Shown one piece after another: positions 44,901 to 56,655 of a stretch of 64,000 nucleotides of DNA. A program made the translations under genes and the position numbers. The stretch comes from Zygnema cylindricum (Eukaryota; Streptophyta; Zygnematophyceae; Zygnematales; Zygnemataceae): assembly GCA_037447655.1 (NCBI GenBank), contig JBBHKE010003460.1, forward strand, positions 1 to 64,000. Direction: 5' to 3'. Position 1 is the stretch's first letter, and every line of letters begins with the position of its first letter. The notes under the pieces are model-generated. The model was not told where the DNA came from. It worked only from the letters and a program-made list of their open reading frames with translations, and ran no database searches.

Positions 44901-46665
44901 AAGGAGGCGAGGGGGGAGGAGAAGAAAAGCCTCTCTCTTACGGCTCAATTCCGTATAAAAAGTTTATTTTGGCTCGAACAAAAGCGATAGGGGAAATTTT
45001 GCATTCTGGGTACAATGTACTTTTGGCAGATGTAGATGCTATTTGGCTTTCGGATCCTTTCAGGCATTTGACGGTAATATTTTCCGTCCTTTATTTATTT
45101 CCGTTTTTTTTTCTCGTAATTTATTTTCTGTTTTTCAAGTAGAGCATACTAGAACCTCTTTAAGACTATCCTTTATAGGGATAAAACTAACTTTCTTCAT
45201 CTGTTCTTTTGCTTTGACAGGCAGAAAATATTGATATTTTTGCTCAATTAGAGGAACGTGGAAATCCATGCGGTGGTTTTCTTTACCTTATTCGAACGGC
45301 TCGAGTTCTTCAAGTTTGGGATCTTATTATAGGAATATTTTCTCAACACATCACATGGTTAGAGACCGAAAAATTGAGACGAGATCCCGAAGATTATGAA
45401 AAGTTTTTGCTTCGTCAACAACATATTCATGAACAAAAGTATTTACAAGACTTTTTACATCAGAGAAGACATCCAATTACACTACAAGGTCTCGATCCGG
45501 AGTTATTTATTAACGGTCGAGATTATTTCGATCACAAAGTGACCCAAATGTTGGGAATCGTTCCGGTTATGATTCATAATAATTATATCGTTGGGAAACC
45601 GAGTAAAATTCACCGTTTTAAAATCAAAGGAATGTGGCGGGTTGATGTTAGTGGTAAGTGCAAAATCTGACAGTCTGTTTAACAACATGCAGGGAACTTT
45701 TTGCCTTTTGAAAGTTTAAGGCGCCCATTGTTTTTATTATTTTGTGCTGTTTTTGAAACAAATAACTAAGGCAATTCAGTTCTGTTCGTTTTTCTTGTGT
45801 TGTTTGTTTCTGTAGCAGGTTTGGATTAGGATTTCGGCTATTGATCTTGTTGTTGGGCGGTTGTTTTTTTGTTTTTCGTTCAGGATTAAAGTCTTTTTTT
45901 CATGTTCTTTTTTCGTTGGTTGTTTCTTTTTTTCTTTTTATCTGTACAGGGACAAGTTGTAAATGTTTGACTCTTTTATGTCAAGATCATCCGGCTCCAT
46001 GGGCAAACAAATCCATAAATTTACCGGAGGAGGAACGACAAAAACGGACTCCATGGATTCAAAAGTACGTCTTAAATAAAAACAACAAGAAAGAAGAAGT
46101 CAAAGAGGGAGTCTTAGAAAAAGGCCTTTCTACTGTAAAAGGACTTATCGCAAGGAAAGCCTCACGAGTTGCAAATAAGTCTCCTGTCAACTACACCGAA
46201 ATTTTGAAAGGAGTCGAAACAAATTTACAAAAAGTTGAGAGCGTTGAGAGTAACAGCGCGGGAAAGAGAGAAGAAAGTCATTCTGAAGTTAAACCAAAAG
46301 AAAATATAGTTATCAAGGGTGAACCTGTTGTTAAAGCGGAAGAGAAAGAGGTTATAAAGAGTCAACCTGAAGTTAAATCAGAAAAGAATGTGGTTATCAA
46401 GAGTCAACCTGTGGTGAAATCCGTAGAGAAAGAGAAAGAAAAATCGGTTCACAAAAGTAATCCTGAGGTTAATATAAACAAAACTATTAAGAGTGAACCC
46501 GAAGTCAAATCAGAAGAAAAGGTGGTTATGAAGGGACATTCGGAGGTTAAGCCGGTTGGTAAGGTAGGTGAGAAGATACCAAAAGTAAGTTTAAAAGGTG
46601 GAGGTCAACAAAGGAAAATCATTACAGGAAGTCGTGAAAAAGTAGCGGGAAACTCAAGTAGTTGA
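38969..46665 (+). CDS. Type II membrane glycosyltransferase, nucleotide-diphospho-sugar transferase family, 7 exons
   Basis: Exons: 38969-39433, 39866-39994, 41182-41736, 43843-44145, 44807-45073, 45221-45653, 45950-46665. They join in frame into 2868 nt, about 955 aa. A basic N-terminus is followed by one hydrophobic segment (about residues 33-49), the layout of a Golgi type II protein. The catalytic region includes VGVMVSPGYDDMLHNWL, GYNVLLADVDAIWLSDPF with the DVD metal/nucleotide-sugar motif at 559-561, NPCGGFLYLIRT, and GLDPELFINGRDYF. These match plant proteins of the PF03407-type family (related to GT77 enzymes that act on cell-wall glycans). The sugar and acceptor cannot be told from the sequence. 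The last about 215 residues are a Lys/Glu-rich tail with repeated motifs, unusual for a luminal enzyme. The exon 3 donor was set at 41737 (GTGTAA) rather than 41735 because only that keeps the frame. Confidence 0.85.
41823..41972. mobile_element. Doubtful degraded family A-like element in glycosyltransferase intron 3
   Basis: The left end CACCATCTATCACTATTAGTG roughly inverts at the right end ACACTAATTGTGGTGGTCTG, with TA flanks. Inside is a 9-bp inverted repeat, GCCAGACTA and TAGTCTGGC. Confidence 0.35.
46270..46605 (+). repeat. Repetitive Lys/Glu tail coding repeat in the glycosyltransferase last exon
   Basis: Six to seven degenerate coding units follow the pattern E-P-x-V-K-x-E-(E)K-x-V-x-K, for example IKSQPEVKSEKNVVIKSQP. 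The reading frame is kept throughout, with only small indels in multiples of three. Confidence 0.8.
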
Positions 46666-48712
46666 TTACCATTTTGATTAGGTTTAGTCTATTTAATTTA
46701 TCCATTGCCTCCCATTGAATGATGTGTATATTTTAATGGTCCATTATTTTGTAAGATATATTTAATCTTTATTGATTCTCTTTAACATTTGCCTTAATGT
46801 ACTGTTCGTTTTTTTTGTAATCATTAAATTGTTTGACATTCTGATGGTGAGGGCAGACTTGCGCTAAACTAAAAAATATATAATGTTTTTCAAAACTTGT
46901 TTGGGTAAAGCGTGTTCATCCTCGCTAAATTTATCGTATGCTCTTAAATAATCTGGGTACAGGACTTCATGGGAAATTAATTCATATTGATTTGTCTGGT
47001 AAAAAATTGTTCAGGACCATAGTTTAAATGTGTGAAAAACTATTGGAGGTGACCACGTACTATGTGCATACTTTTTGGTTTTTTGAAGTATAATACGGAG
47101 AAACCACAGAGCTTTTCACATTGTTTTTGCACATTTGAATTAGGTTTCGGACACTGTTGAAAATGCGAGTTACAGATTCTTGATTCACAATTGTGAAATT
47201 GCGATTCAAGGGCAAACTGTTCGATTGCTAGCCTCAGAAGAAGAGTCCAATGGTTGATGACAAAGTTATACGCCTTTTAACTGCCCAAAAACTGTTTAAT
47301 TATAGTAGCAATGGGCGGTAGCAATCTAATACTTGGACGTTTGGGGTGAAAGGACAACAAACCAGTAAAGGAATGTAAAATTGAGACGAGAGGACAAAGT
47401 ATTTGAAGTATAGGAGTGTGAAGAGCTGTACATTTTGTGAATGTAGTACGGAGATGCAATTGAGGTTAGTATCTCTATGCTACACTCACATGGGTTTGTG
47501 CTTAATGGTTATTAAGTTATTAATAAAAAACAACTGAAGCCAAAAGAATAAAAAATAGAGGAGAATCATAAAAATAGCGATAAATGCGCAACCGAAACTA
47601 AAGTTTACATAAACCAAAATTTAAACTATACTTGACTCTCACAACTGGATCGGACGCCCTAACCTGCCCTAACCCATAGAACAGGGCTCAGACAAATAAT
47701 CTTCCATTAAAGGGAGATGTGGAACAGCAATCACGATTAGGGTACTAGATTGCAAAGGTACAGTTTTTCTACACACGGTACAACTTTTGCTCAACAATTT
47801 CACTAAACCAACGGTTGGTTTTGGTTTTACAGTATGTACTGTTTTTAAGATAACTGACTACAATTGCTGGCTTCCTGTTTGAATACCATTGATATGAAAT
47901 TCAGAGTAGCGCTTATGCCTGGGTTGTGTAAACTTACAAAAGAGGTCATAGAAATAAACTAGAGAATTTGGACCATGATTTTGGAGTCCACTTGTCAATA
48001 GATGAGTATCGAGATTAATTAGCGAATTCAGGGCAACATATTCTAATTTTTTACAAGTATTCGTGATTTCATAACTAGGAATTGATTAATCAAATTGACA
48101 CCATGAATCACACAGACTGAAACATTGTTTTTGAAAGCAAGGAAGCTGATGACTTCGTGCTTTGAAATTTTGAATTTAATCGAAAATTTAAAGCACACCG
48201 GCTAGTGTACGGTTTGCTGTAACCGTACAACAAGTTCTCCACTAAAGTTTAAAAAAATCAAACGGCTATGAACTGCGTTCAACTGCCATCACTTGGAAGA
48301 GAATAGAATTAGTACTTGAATCCTTTGCATAGCTTGAAAACCGCAAAAAGTGTATTCATTTTTTTTTTTTTTAATTGAAGCTAAGGTAAGAAGCTTTCAA
48401 CTGTCGCGTTCTTCCGGAATAGTCCGCCAAAATATTATTTTCAAATATACTTTTCATCACTGCGGAGAGATATTTTGCTCCTACTCACTTTTCATTTCTC
48501 CTATCTCTCTCTCTCTCTCTCTCTCTTCTCCTGTCTCTCTCTCTCTCCTTCTACCTCTCCTCTTCGTCTCTAATCACCGTATATCGACTTTATCCAAGCA
48601 AAGCATATTGACGCGGTCTTGTGTACGATTTTTTTCCTTTCTTTTTTCTCTCTCTCTTTCATTTTCTCTCTCTCTCTCTCACTCTCTTTCACTCTCTCTC
48701 GCTCTCTCTCTC
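46666..48712 (+). promoter_or_regulatory. Intergenic DNA and CT-repeat leader of exportin-2
   Basis: From 46666 to about 48340 nothing is recognised. About 48495-48712 is dominated by TC repeats and ends two bases before the ATG, so the presumed 5' UTR of exportin-2 is a long pyrimidine tract. No TATA box is evident. Confidence 0.45.
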
Positions 48713-51700
48713 ATGGCCCAATCCGAACAACTTGCCCTATGTTTCCTGAATTCTATGTCTCCCGATTCTGAGCCTCGGAAACGCGCCGAAGCTCAGCTTC
48801 GCCAGCTGGCTGATCAGCCAGGATATGGTGTGGCTGTTTTGTCTCTTGTGGCGTCATCAGGCGTTGATCCAGCTGTACGGCAGGCTGCCTCCGTGAATCT
48901 CAAGAATCACATAAAGTACAGATGGAGTCCAAACGAGCTCGACGTCATGGTTTTGGGGGAGCTACAGCCAATCGGGGTACGATTTTCCGATTTTCCGATT
49001 TTCCCTGTTGTTTTTGTGCTTTTTAGGGTTTGTATGTTTCTGAGTTTTTTTCAGGGTTTTTTTTAAGGTTTGTATGGTTTTTTTAGTGTTCTAAGGATTT
49101 TTCTAGGGTTTTCTCTAGTAGCTTTCAGGCCTTTTCAAGGTTGTTTAGTGCGCTTTTTTAATTTTCAATGGTAAGGGCTTTTCTAGGGTTTTTCAGGGTT
49201 TTGATATACTGTTTGAACTTCGGATTGTACGGTTTGATTGTTTGGGAACATCGAAGGTTGGAGGATTAGGGTTGAATTTTTAGGTTTTTAGGATTAGAGG
49301 TGAAAGGAAACTGGGTTGTTAAGGTGAGGAGGGAGTTTGAGGTCGTACGGATAGTGTTTAGAAATGTGCGAGTAAGGGCGAGGGAGAGTGAGTGGAGGTC
49401 TTGTGAGGTGAGTGAGGAGAAGGGGGAGGGGTAGGGAGGAAAGGTGAGAGGGAGGACGGAAGGGGAGGGAAAGGGAGGGAGGGAGGGAGGGAAGGAGTGA
49501 GGGCAAGGAGGGGAAAGACAAGTGTTGGTGAAATGGATAGAGGGGAATATGCGATGAATGAGGAGGGGAGAAGGGAGAGGTTTGATTTGTGGTTAGTGGT
49601 TGTGTTTATTCGAACATTGTTTAATTGCTGATTTGGGTGTCTATGTGTGTGTGTGTGTGTGTATTCCTTGAGGAACTTAGGAATGCAAGGGAGCTGGATG
49701 TTTGTGAAGGAAAAAATAAATGTTTGTAAAGGAAAAAATGCTTCTGAAGGAGGGACAGATTGTTTTAATAAAGGAAAAAACTGTTTTGTAAAGGAGGAAA
49801 AAATATTTGTAAAGGAGGAAAAAAATGTTTGTGATGGAGGACAAATTGTGTAAGATAGATGTACAGGTTGTGTGATGAAAGTTAGTTTGTCTAGGCTGTT
49901 TTCTTCGGCAGTTTGGGAATTCAGTTTATTTTATGGGCTTAAAAACATATAATTCTTCCCTTTTTATGTTCTTTTTCCTTAATATTTTCTCTAAGTTTCA
50001 TTCGTCTCAATTTGATTTACCACTTTTTTAATGGATATCACAAATGTACGGTTTTTGAGTGACATGTGGAAATGCCCATAACTTCAAATTTAACATGTTC
50101 ATTAGCGAGTTTCAGTTTCAGTTTCCGCTAGAAAGGAAAGGAGCTAACTAATTGGGAACTCTTTTTTGGCCAGGATGCTGAATTTTCTGCTCAAATTTTG
50201 GACTTCCTAACTTTTTTTTTAGTTTAATGAAAATCATAACAACTATGAAATTCATATCCACTGTTTTACAATCATAATCACTGTTTAACATCGGATTCTA
50301 GAAAGAAACTGAAGTTAAAGAGATTGGAACAACTTTTCCATTATCATTCACCCATTCATTTTACTCATTTCCCACTCGTTTTTGTTGTTTCTGCAGGATG
50401 CTGAAAAGGAGCAAATTAAAGCTAATATTGTGAATTTGATGTTAAGTGCCCCTCCTAAAATTCAAGTTCAATTATCTGACGCTCTTGCAAATATAAGCAA
50501 ACATGATTTTCCCGCAAAATGGGAAAATCTTTTGCCGGAACTCACTCAAAAACTCAATTCACAGGACTATTCAATTGTTAATGGCATACTTGAAACAGCG
50601 AATTCGATTTTCAAGAGGTTTCGATTCCAGTTTAAATCAACAGAACTGTACAAAGAATTGAAGTATTGTTTGGATATGTTCGTGGGTCCAATGTTAGCCC
50701 TTTTTTTGGGAACCGGGGAATTGGTTTCCAGTAACGGAAACAATCCACAGGTTTTGAAACAGTTAATTGAAAGTCAGCGATTGATGTGTGAGATTTTTTA
50801 TTCGCTCAACTCTCATGAGCTTCCGGAAGTTTTTGAAGATCATCTAAAGGAATGGATGGGGGAGTTTCATCGATATCTGACATATGATAACCCATTGTTG
50901 GAGGAAAAAGATGATGACAAGGTAAAATAATTTTGCAAGGGTTGTCGGTGTCAGTGTCAGGATTTCTTTTCCTTTTTCTTTTTTTTTTCTTTTCTTTTTC
51001 TTTTCTTTCTTGGGATGAGTAAACTGATTCTGTCACTCTTGGTTTTTGATGGTTTTTGAAGAGTTTGGCGAAGATTTGGTTTTTTCCACTATTTGTCTAA
51101 AATCAAGCTCCTGAAATTATGTGTTTTTTTCTTTTTTTTGGTTGGTTCTTTTTTTCGACAGGAGTCAGTACTAAATGAGCTGAAGGCGGCCGTCTGTCGG
51201 AACATAAATCTGTATATGGAGAAAAATGAAGAAGAATTTCAAGCTTTTCTTGAAACTTTTGTGAAAGATGTTTGGGACCTTCTCATGAAAGTCGGTCTCA
51301 CAAGCAAACATGACCAGCTTGCAATTACAGCCATTACTTTTTTGACAACTGTCAGTACTTCTGTACACCATGTACTTTTCCGCGATCTGTCGATTTTACA
51401 GAAGATTTGTGAGGGTATTGTCATTCCAAACCTGCAATTCAGGGAGGAGGATGAAGAGTTATTTGAGATGAACTTTTTGGAATACATAAGAAGGTGAGAA
51501 TTATTGTTCCCATCTCTGGCTTGTTTTTTGGTTGGAGTCTCTTGTGGTTTTTTTTGGATAGCAATTCGGTTTTGGGGCATATATTTGATTAAGTGAAGAA
51601 AAAACATGTGTAACTGACCTTCAGTTCTTTCGCATGTTTTGTTTAACATTTTTTTTTCTTTTCTTCATCAAATGAACAGTCTCTAACATACAGGTTATTG

Positions 51701-54700
51701 TAGGTTATTGTACCCTTATAATACCTGACAGTCACGTGTTTGTGGTTTTTCCTCAAACAGTCCCGTCCCTGTTCAGAATTTGACTTAATGTTTTTAGCGA
51801 ATCCACTCCTTAGCACCTTTCAATTCACTCTCTCTCCCTCTCTCTCCCTCTCTTCCTCTCTCTCCATCTCGCTCCTTGATTCTTCCTCCCCTCCCTCTCT
51901 CTCCCTCTCCTCCTACACATTGGGAAACTCAATTTATGATACTCATTTTGTTGTTTGTTTTTGTTCTCTTTTCCTTTGCAGGGACATGGAAGGAAGTGAT
52001 TCCGACACCCGTCGACGAATGGCGTGTGAGCTGGTTAAGGGTTTGGCCTCTCATTATGAGCAACAGATAACTCAAATTTGCTCACAGCATGTTATGTCAA
52101 TGCTGGGAAAATATGCACAAAATCCAGAAGAAAATTGGAAAGCAAAAGATTGTGCAATTTACCTTGTAGTTGCTTTAGCGGTCCGTCAAAAAACTGCAGC
52201 GGCCGGAGCAACTTCTGTGAATGAACTTGTGAGTGTGGGAGATTTTTTCCAAAATTCGATATTGCCGGAAATGGCGACTTCAGATGTGAACGAGCGTCCA
52301 GTGTTGAAAGCAGATGCACTGAAATTTGTGACTACCTTCCGGACACAGCTTCCTAAAGCCAAATGCCTCGAACTTTTCCCTCAATTGATTCGACTTCTGG
52401 AAGCAGAGTCCAATGTGGTTCACTCATATGCTGCAAATTGTATTGAGAGAATTTTGGTTGTGAAGGACGAGGGAAAGCCTCGTTTCACATCGGCTGATTT
52501 GCAACCAGTTGCACAACAACTCCTATCGCAATTGTTTAGAGCTTTGAAGCTTCCTGAATCGAACGTAAGTGACGATGTAACAATATTTTAATTCAAAATG
52601 GGTCAATTGTTTGAAGTTTTCCTTGTTTCTTTTTCCTGAAAGGAAAACATTCGGCAAGACTTTAATTCAAATGGGTCAATTCGTTTTTTGAAGTTTCCTG
52701 AATCGAATGTACATGGCGTTATTTCAATACAAAAGTGGTATGTTTGTATGGTGATCGTTTTTTCCAGTTGTTCCTGCCTGCACAAAGAATGACACTTTCC
52801 GAAGTTTTTTCTCTATTTCTCTTTAATTTCCTCGTCTCCTCTTCGTACTTCTTGTCAGAATTCCTGAAACTATCACTTATTTTTCCCTTTTCTCTTTTCT
52901 TTTTTTAACGCAGGAGAATCAATACATCATGAAGTGTGTAATGCGAGTTGTTTCAATTGCTGATTTGGGGCCCTTGGGTGCTGTAATTGTCCAAGAACTT
53001 TCTGGAATTATCACAGAAGTTTGCAAAAACCCAAGAAATCCCACTTTTAACCATTATGTTTTTGAAGCTTTGGCGGCCCTTGTAAAGAAAGCAACCGCAG
53101 ATCCTGCCCATATCTCAGCCTTTGAAAGCAGCATTTTTCCCGTCCTGGAAACGGTTTATGTCAACGATGTCGCAGAATTTGCGCCGTATTGTTTCCAAAT
53201 TCTCGCTCTTTTAGTTGAAACACGAAAGGCTCCTCTTCCTGACGCCTATATGAGACTGTTTCCAATCCTTGTCGCACCCAACCAATGGGAAAAGCCAGCA
53301 AATGTTCCAGCCCTTGTGCGAGTCTTACAGGTGTGTTGTTTTTTTGCTCTCGTGGGTTTTTTCTTTACTTATTGTTTAGGATTTGTCAGATTTAACACAA
53401 AGTTACACCGTGTATTGTTATTAACGTTTAGCAGTAAATAGTGTGGGGTTTATTTTACTGTTAATAATTCTAAGTAGTCTGAGCGACGTGGACTTTTTTC
53501 AATTGCTTACAAAATTAGCGCTAAAAAAAAAAACTGTTCAAATTATTTGTGTTATTTTATGTTCAGGAGGTAGGGAAAACAGGCAATGAATTAGTGCTAT
53601 GAACTCTAATAGCGGTTCACGCTGTATTAGAATGGGTTTTTTTTTCTTTTTGAAACAAATGATTTAGCAGTGTAAATTGAGCATTATATATAGGTCATAA
53701 ATCTGACTGAGGTAAGGTGAGAGGTAGGTTAAGTGATTTGGAAATTGTCTCGATTCAAGTTGGATACCGTCAGGCATTATGGCAGTTTCCTTTGTTAAGA
53801 TGGCAAAAAAATTATACTGTCTTATTGGAATACTCCTCTTTTATGGTAATTTTGTTCGTCAGACTGTAGAGAGGTTTTTGTCTACTGGGCATTTTCTTCA
53901 CTAAGCCATTTGCAGTTCAAAAAATTGTATCCTTTTTTCTGCTCTTACAGAGCTTGCAAATAATTTGGACTTTTGTTTGATACAGTTTCTATGTCCACGA
54001 CTCTTCTGTCGATTTGTTTTTCCGTAACTTGCTCTGTTTCTAGTAGTTTTTTAATGAAAGTACTTCAATGGCCTAAGAATCTACGAGTGTATTCCTAATC
54101 AATGGTTTCGACCAAAATCAAGAAGTTATGTTCAGTGAATAGCATAGTATGTTATTTACTGACCCCCATTTGAAAACCTCATAATTTGTGATTACCGGTG
54201 TCGGATATGTCGACAAAGTCCACATTAATTGTGTTAAATGGTAATTAGTCTTTTGAGTGCTGCCTTCTTCTTTGTTGACAGTTGTTTTTCCGACCCTTTT
54301 TTTTTTCCGACCTCTTTGCTTTTCGACCCCTTCTTTCTTCTCACCCCCTTTTTTCTCGTCCCCCCTTTCTTATCCGACCCTTTTTTTTGGGAGTCACAGG
54401 CTTATTTGGAGAAGGCGTCGAAGGCCATAGTGGCAGCCAATCAGCTTTCGGCAGTTCTTGGAGTTTTCCACAAACTCATTGCCAGTAAACACACGGATCA
54501 TCACGGTTTCTATGTGTTAAACACAACTACGGAGTATCTTACCTTGGAGGATCTCAATCCTTTTTTGAAGCAAATCTGGTCCTTACTCTTCCATCGCTTG
54601 CAGGTCACTAACTCATCTCTCAACATCATTTTTTTTTTCTTTTGTCGTTTTTTTGGGTTGTCAACATCTTTGTGGTGGATATTTCGTTTTTTTTTATGTT

Positions 54701-56655
54701 TTCGATTTGGCATCTCTGTTCTACTGCATGGGGAATTGTTATTACTGTTAAGAAAGAAATAGTAAGGGGAGTGTTTGAGCATCAATAATTCTATCTCCGG
54801 TTTGAATGACGAGGATGATTGTGAATTGCAAAAAGAATTAGCACTAAGGAAAAAACAATTAGTATCATTAACCATATTTTGTGTTCCAAAAATAGCCGGG
54901 ACTGTTATATTTGAAAAATAACTTACTGGCATTAACTCTAACAGCGATTCAAAGTGTACATTCTCATTGGTTTTCTATCTTGGAAAGGTTTTCTGGACGA
55001 AGAAAGAAAAACGAAAACTTTAACAAAGACCTCAAACAAGGACTCTCTTCTGCCTGAATCACCGACATCGAACCACATTTTCTCAACTTCTCATTTTCTC
55101 TTTTTTCCTTTTTTTGTTTGTTTGTTTATTCGTCAATTTTCTTTCTCATATCCAGGGTTCACGGACGCCGAAGTTTGTTCGAGGTCTTCTTGTGTTTATG
55201 GCCCTTTTTGTGGCAAAATTTGGAACAGCTCCGGCTGTAAGTTCCATAAATTTAGTTCAAGATGGTATTTTTTTTCAATTAATTGACCCTGTTTGGGTAT
55301 CAACTCTCCCAAATATCACAGGAGATGTCGAACCAAAACTTTGTGCGGTTGCCGCGACAAAGCTTCTCACCGAATGTCAAGAATTGCAGGTAAATCACAT
55401 AATTTATTTTTATTATTGTTGTTGTTATTATTTATTTATTGGCAGGTAAATCAAATCTTTTATTATTATTGTTGTTGTTTTTATTATTGGTTTATTGGCA
55501 GGTAACAATTATTGCTGTTATAAATATTTATTTATTGGCTGGTGGTTTACCATATCCGTGACATCTGATTTTTTCTCAAATTTGTCGTCTGATGTTTCAC
55601 ATATTTATCTTTTGTACATTTTTTGTCTTGACTTTTTCACGTTTTTGCTTTTATGGTTAATAAATGGTTTCGTGAATAAAGAAGACCGACAAGCTTTGTA
55701 GATTTTCTGAGGCTATACTTTTTAAAACCTTTGTGATTTTTTTGTGGGCTGAGTGATGTTAGAAAGAGAAGGTTTAAAATCGATTTTTTTGACAAAATAA
55801 GGCTGGAATTAGTCAGCCTCTTTATGAAAAACAAAGATTTGACCAGAAACCCTCAGTTTGAAAGGCTTGAGGCTTGTGTTTCTTGTTATTTCTTCACCAC
55901 ACGAAGATCCCAAGCACTCGAATGATTAAACTGTTTTTACTTTAAAAAGGACATCCTTAAAGCGTTCAACAGAAAACCAACGGAATGATTGATGACGGTT
56001 CACTGTAAAAAGAGCATTCTAAACCGAAAAAAAAAATAAAAAATCCTTAATTCCTCTAGTTAACCTTAGAAACCTGAGAAATTGTTTGCAACTCTAAAAC
56101 AAAGCTACATAAGACGAGCAGTTCGTACCACTTCCCAATTCACCAATTCTCAACTTTCCTTATATTTACTTTTAGTACTTTTGCTAACAACAGTTTTGCT
56201 AATGAACAGTTCTGCTTATAAATATACAGTTTTGGCTTTAATACTACTTTTGCTTCTAAAATGATTTTGCTAATGTTTATATTATATATTATTTTAAACA
56301 GGTTGACGCGACTTTACCTTTGTGGGGTCGTTTACTGAATGCAACGGTAACTGTGACGGTCCGTCCCCAGGAGGAGAGAGTGGAGGATGAGGGGGAAGGA
56401 GAGGGAGAGGGTTTAGAAGAGGCTTTAGGAGGAGGATATCAAACTGCCTTTGCTCAATTGCAACAAGCAGGAAAGAGGGAGGAGGACCCTTTACCTAATA
56501 TTCGAGACCAGAAAGAATTTTTAGTTAGATCTTTGGGAGGATTACTTAACCAGTCGAAGGGAAAATTTCTTGGAGTTTTACAAAGTGCTTTATCACTGGA
56601 AAATCAAGAAGCCTTACGACAATTATGTGTCACGTATAATGTGGTTTTGGCGTAA
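48713..56655 (+). CDS. XPO2: Exportin-2 (CAS/CSE1, importin-alpha re-exporter), 8 exons
   Basis: Exons: 48713-48976, 50397-50921, 51162-51493, 51982-52564, 52914-53330, 54400-54603, 55156-55389, 56302-56655. They join in frame into 2913 nt, about 970 aa, the usual length of the family. The protein is a HEAT-repeat karyopherin that returns importin-alpha to the cytoplasm with RanGTP. The N-terminal importin-beta-like part contains EPRKRAEAQLRQLADQPGYG and ASVNLKNHIKYRW. Strongly conserved blocks follow: ANISKHDFPAKWENLLPEL, INLYMEKNEEEFQAFLE, EYIRRDMEGSDSDTRRR, LKAESNVVHSYAA-type (here LLEAESNVVHSYAANCIE), NVPALVRVLQ and KREEDPLPNI near the C-terminus. Phases agree at every junction. Intron 5 carries a family A transposon. 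Confidence 0.94.
49380..49510 (+). repeat. Purine-rich tract in exportin-2 intron 1
   Basis: The sense strand is nearly all G and A with GGGAGG units, about 400 bp after the exon 1 donor. It echoes the GA-rich tracts after donors in the PLD and LPR1-like genes. Confidence 0.7.
53406..53624. mobile_element. Family A copy in exportin-2 intron 5
   Basis: The left end CACCGTGTATTGTTATTAACG and right end CTCTAATAGCGGTTCACGCTG are flanked by TA on both sides. It is 219 bp long and starts 75 bp after the exon 5 donor. Confidence 0.75.

Noticed and set aside
54925-54960. Another family A element in exportin-2 intron 6
   Set aside because: Only a right-end-like string (CTCTAACAGCGATTCAAAGTG then TA) is present; no matching left end was found.
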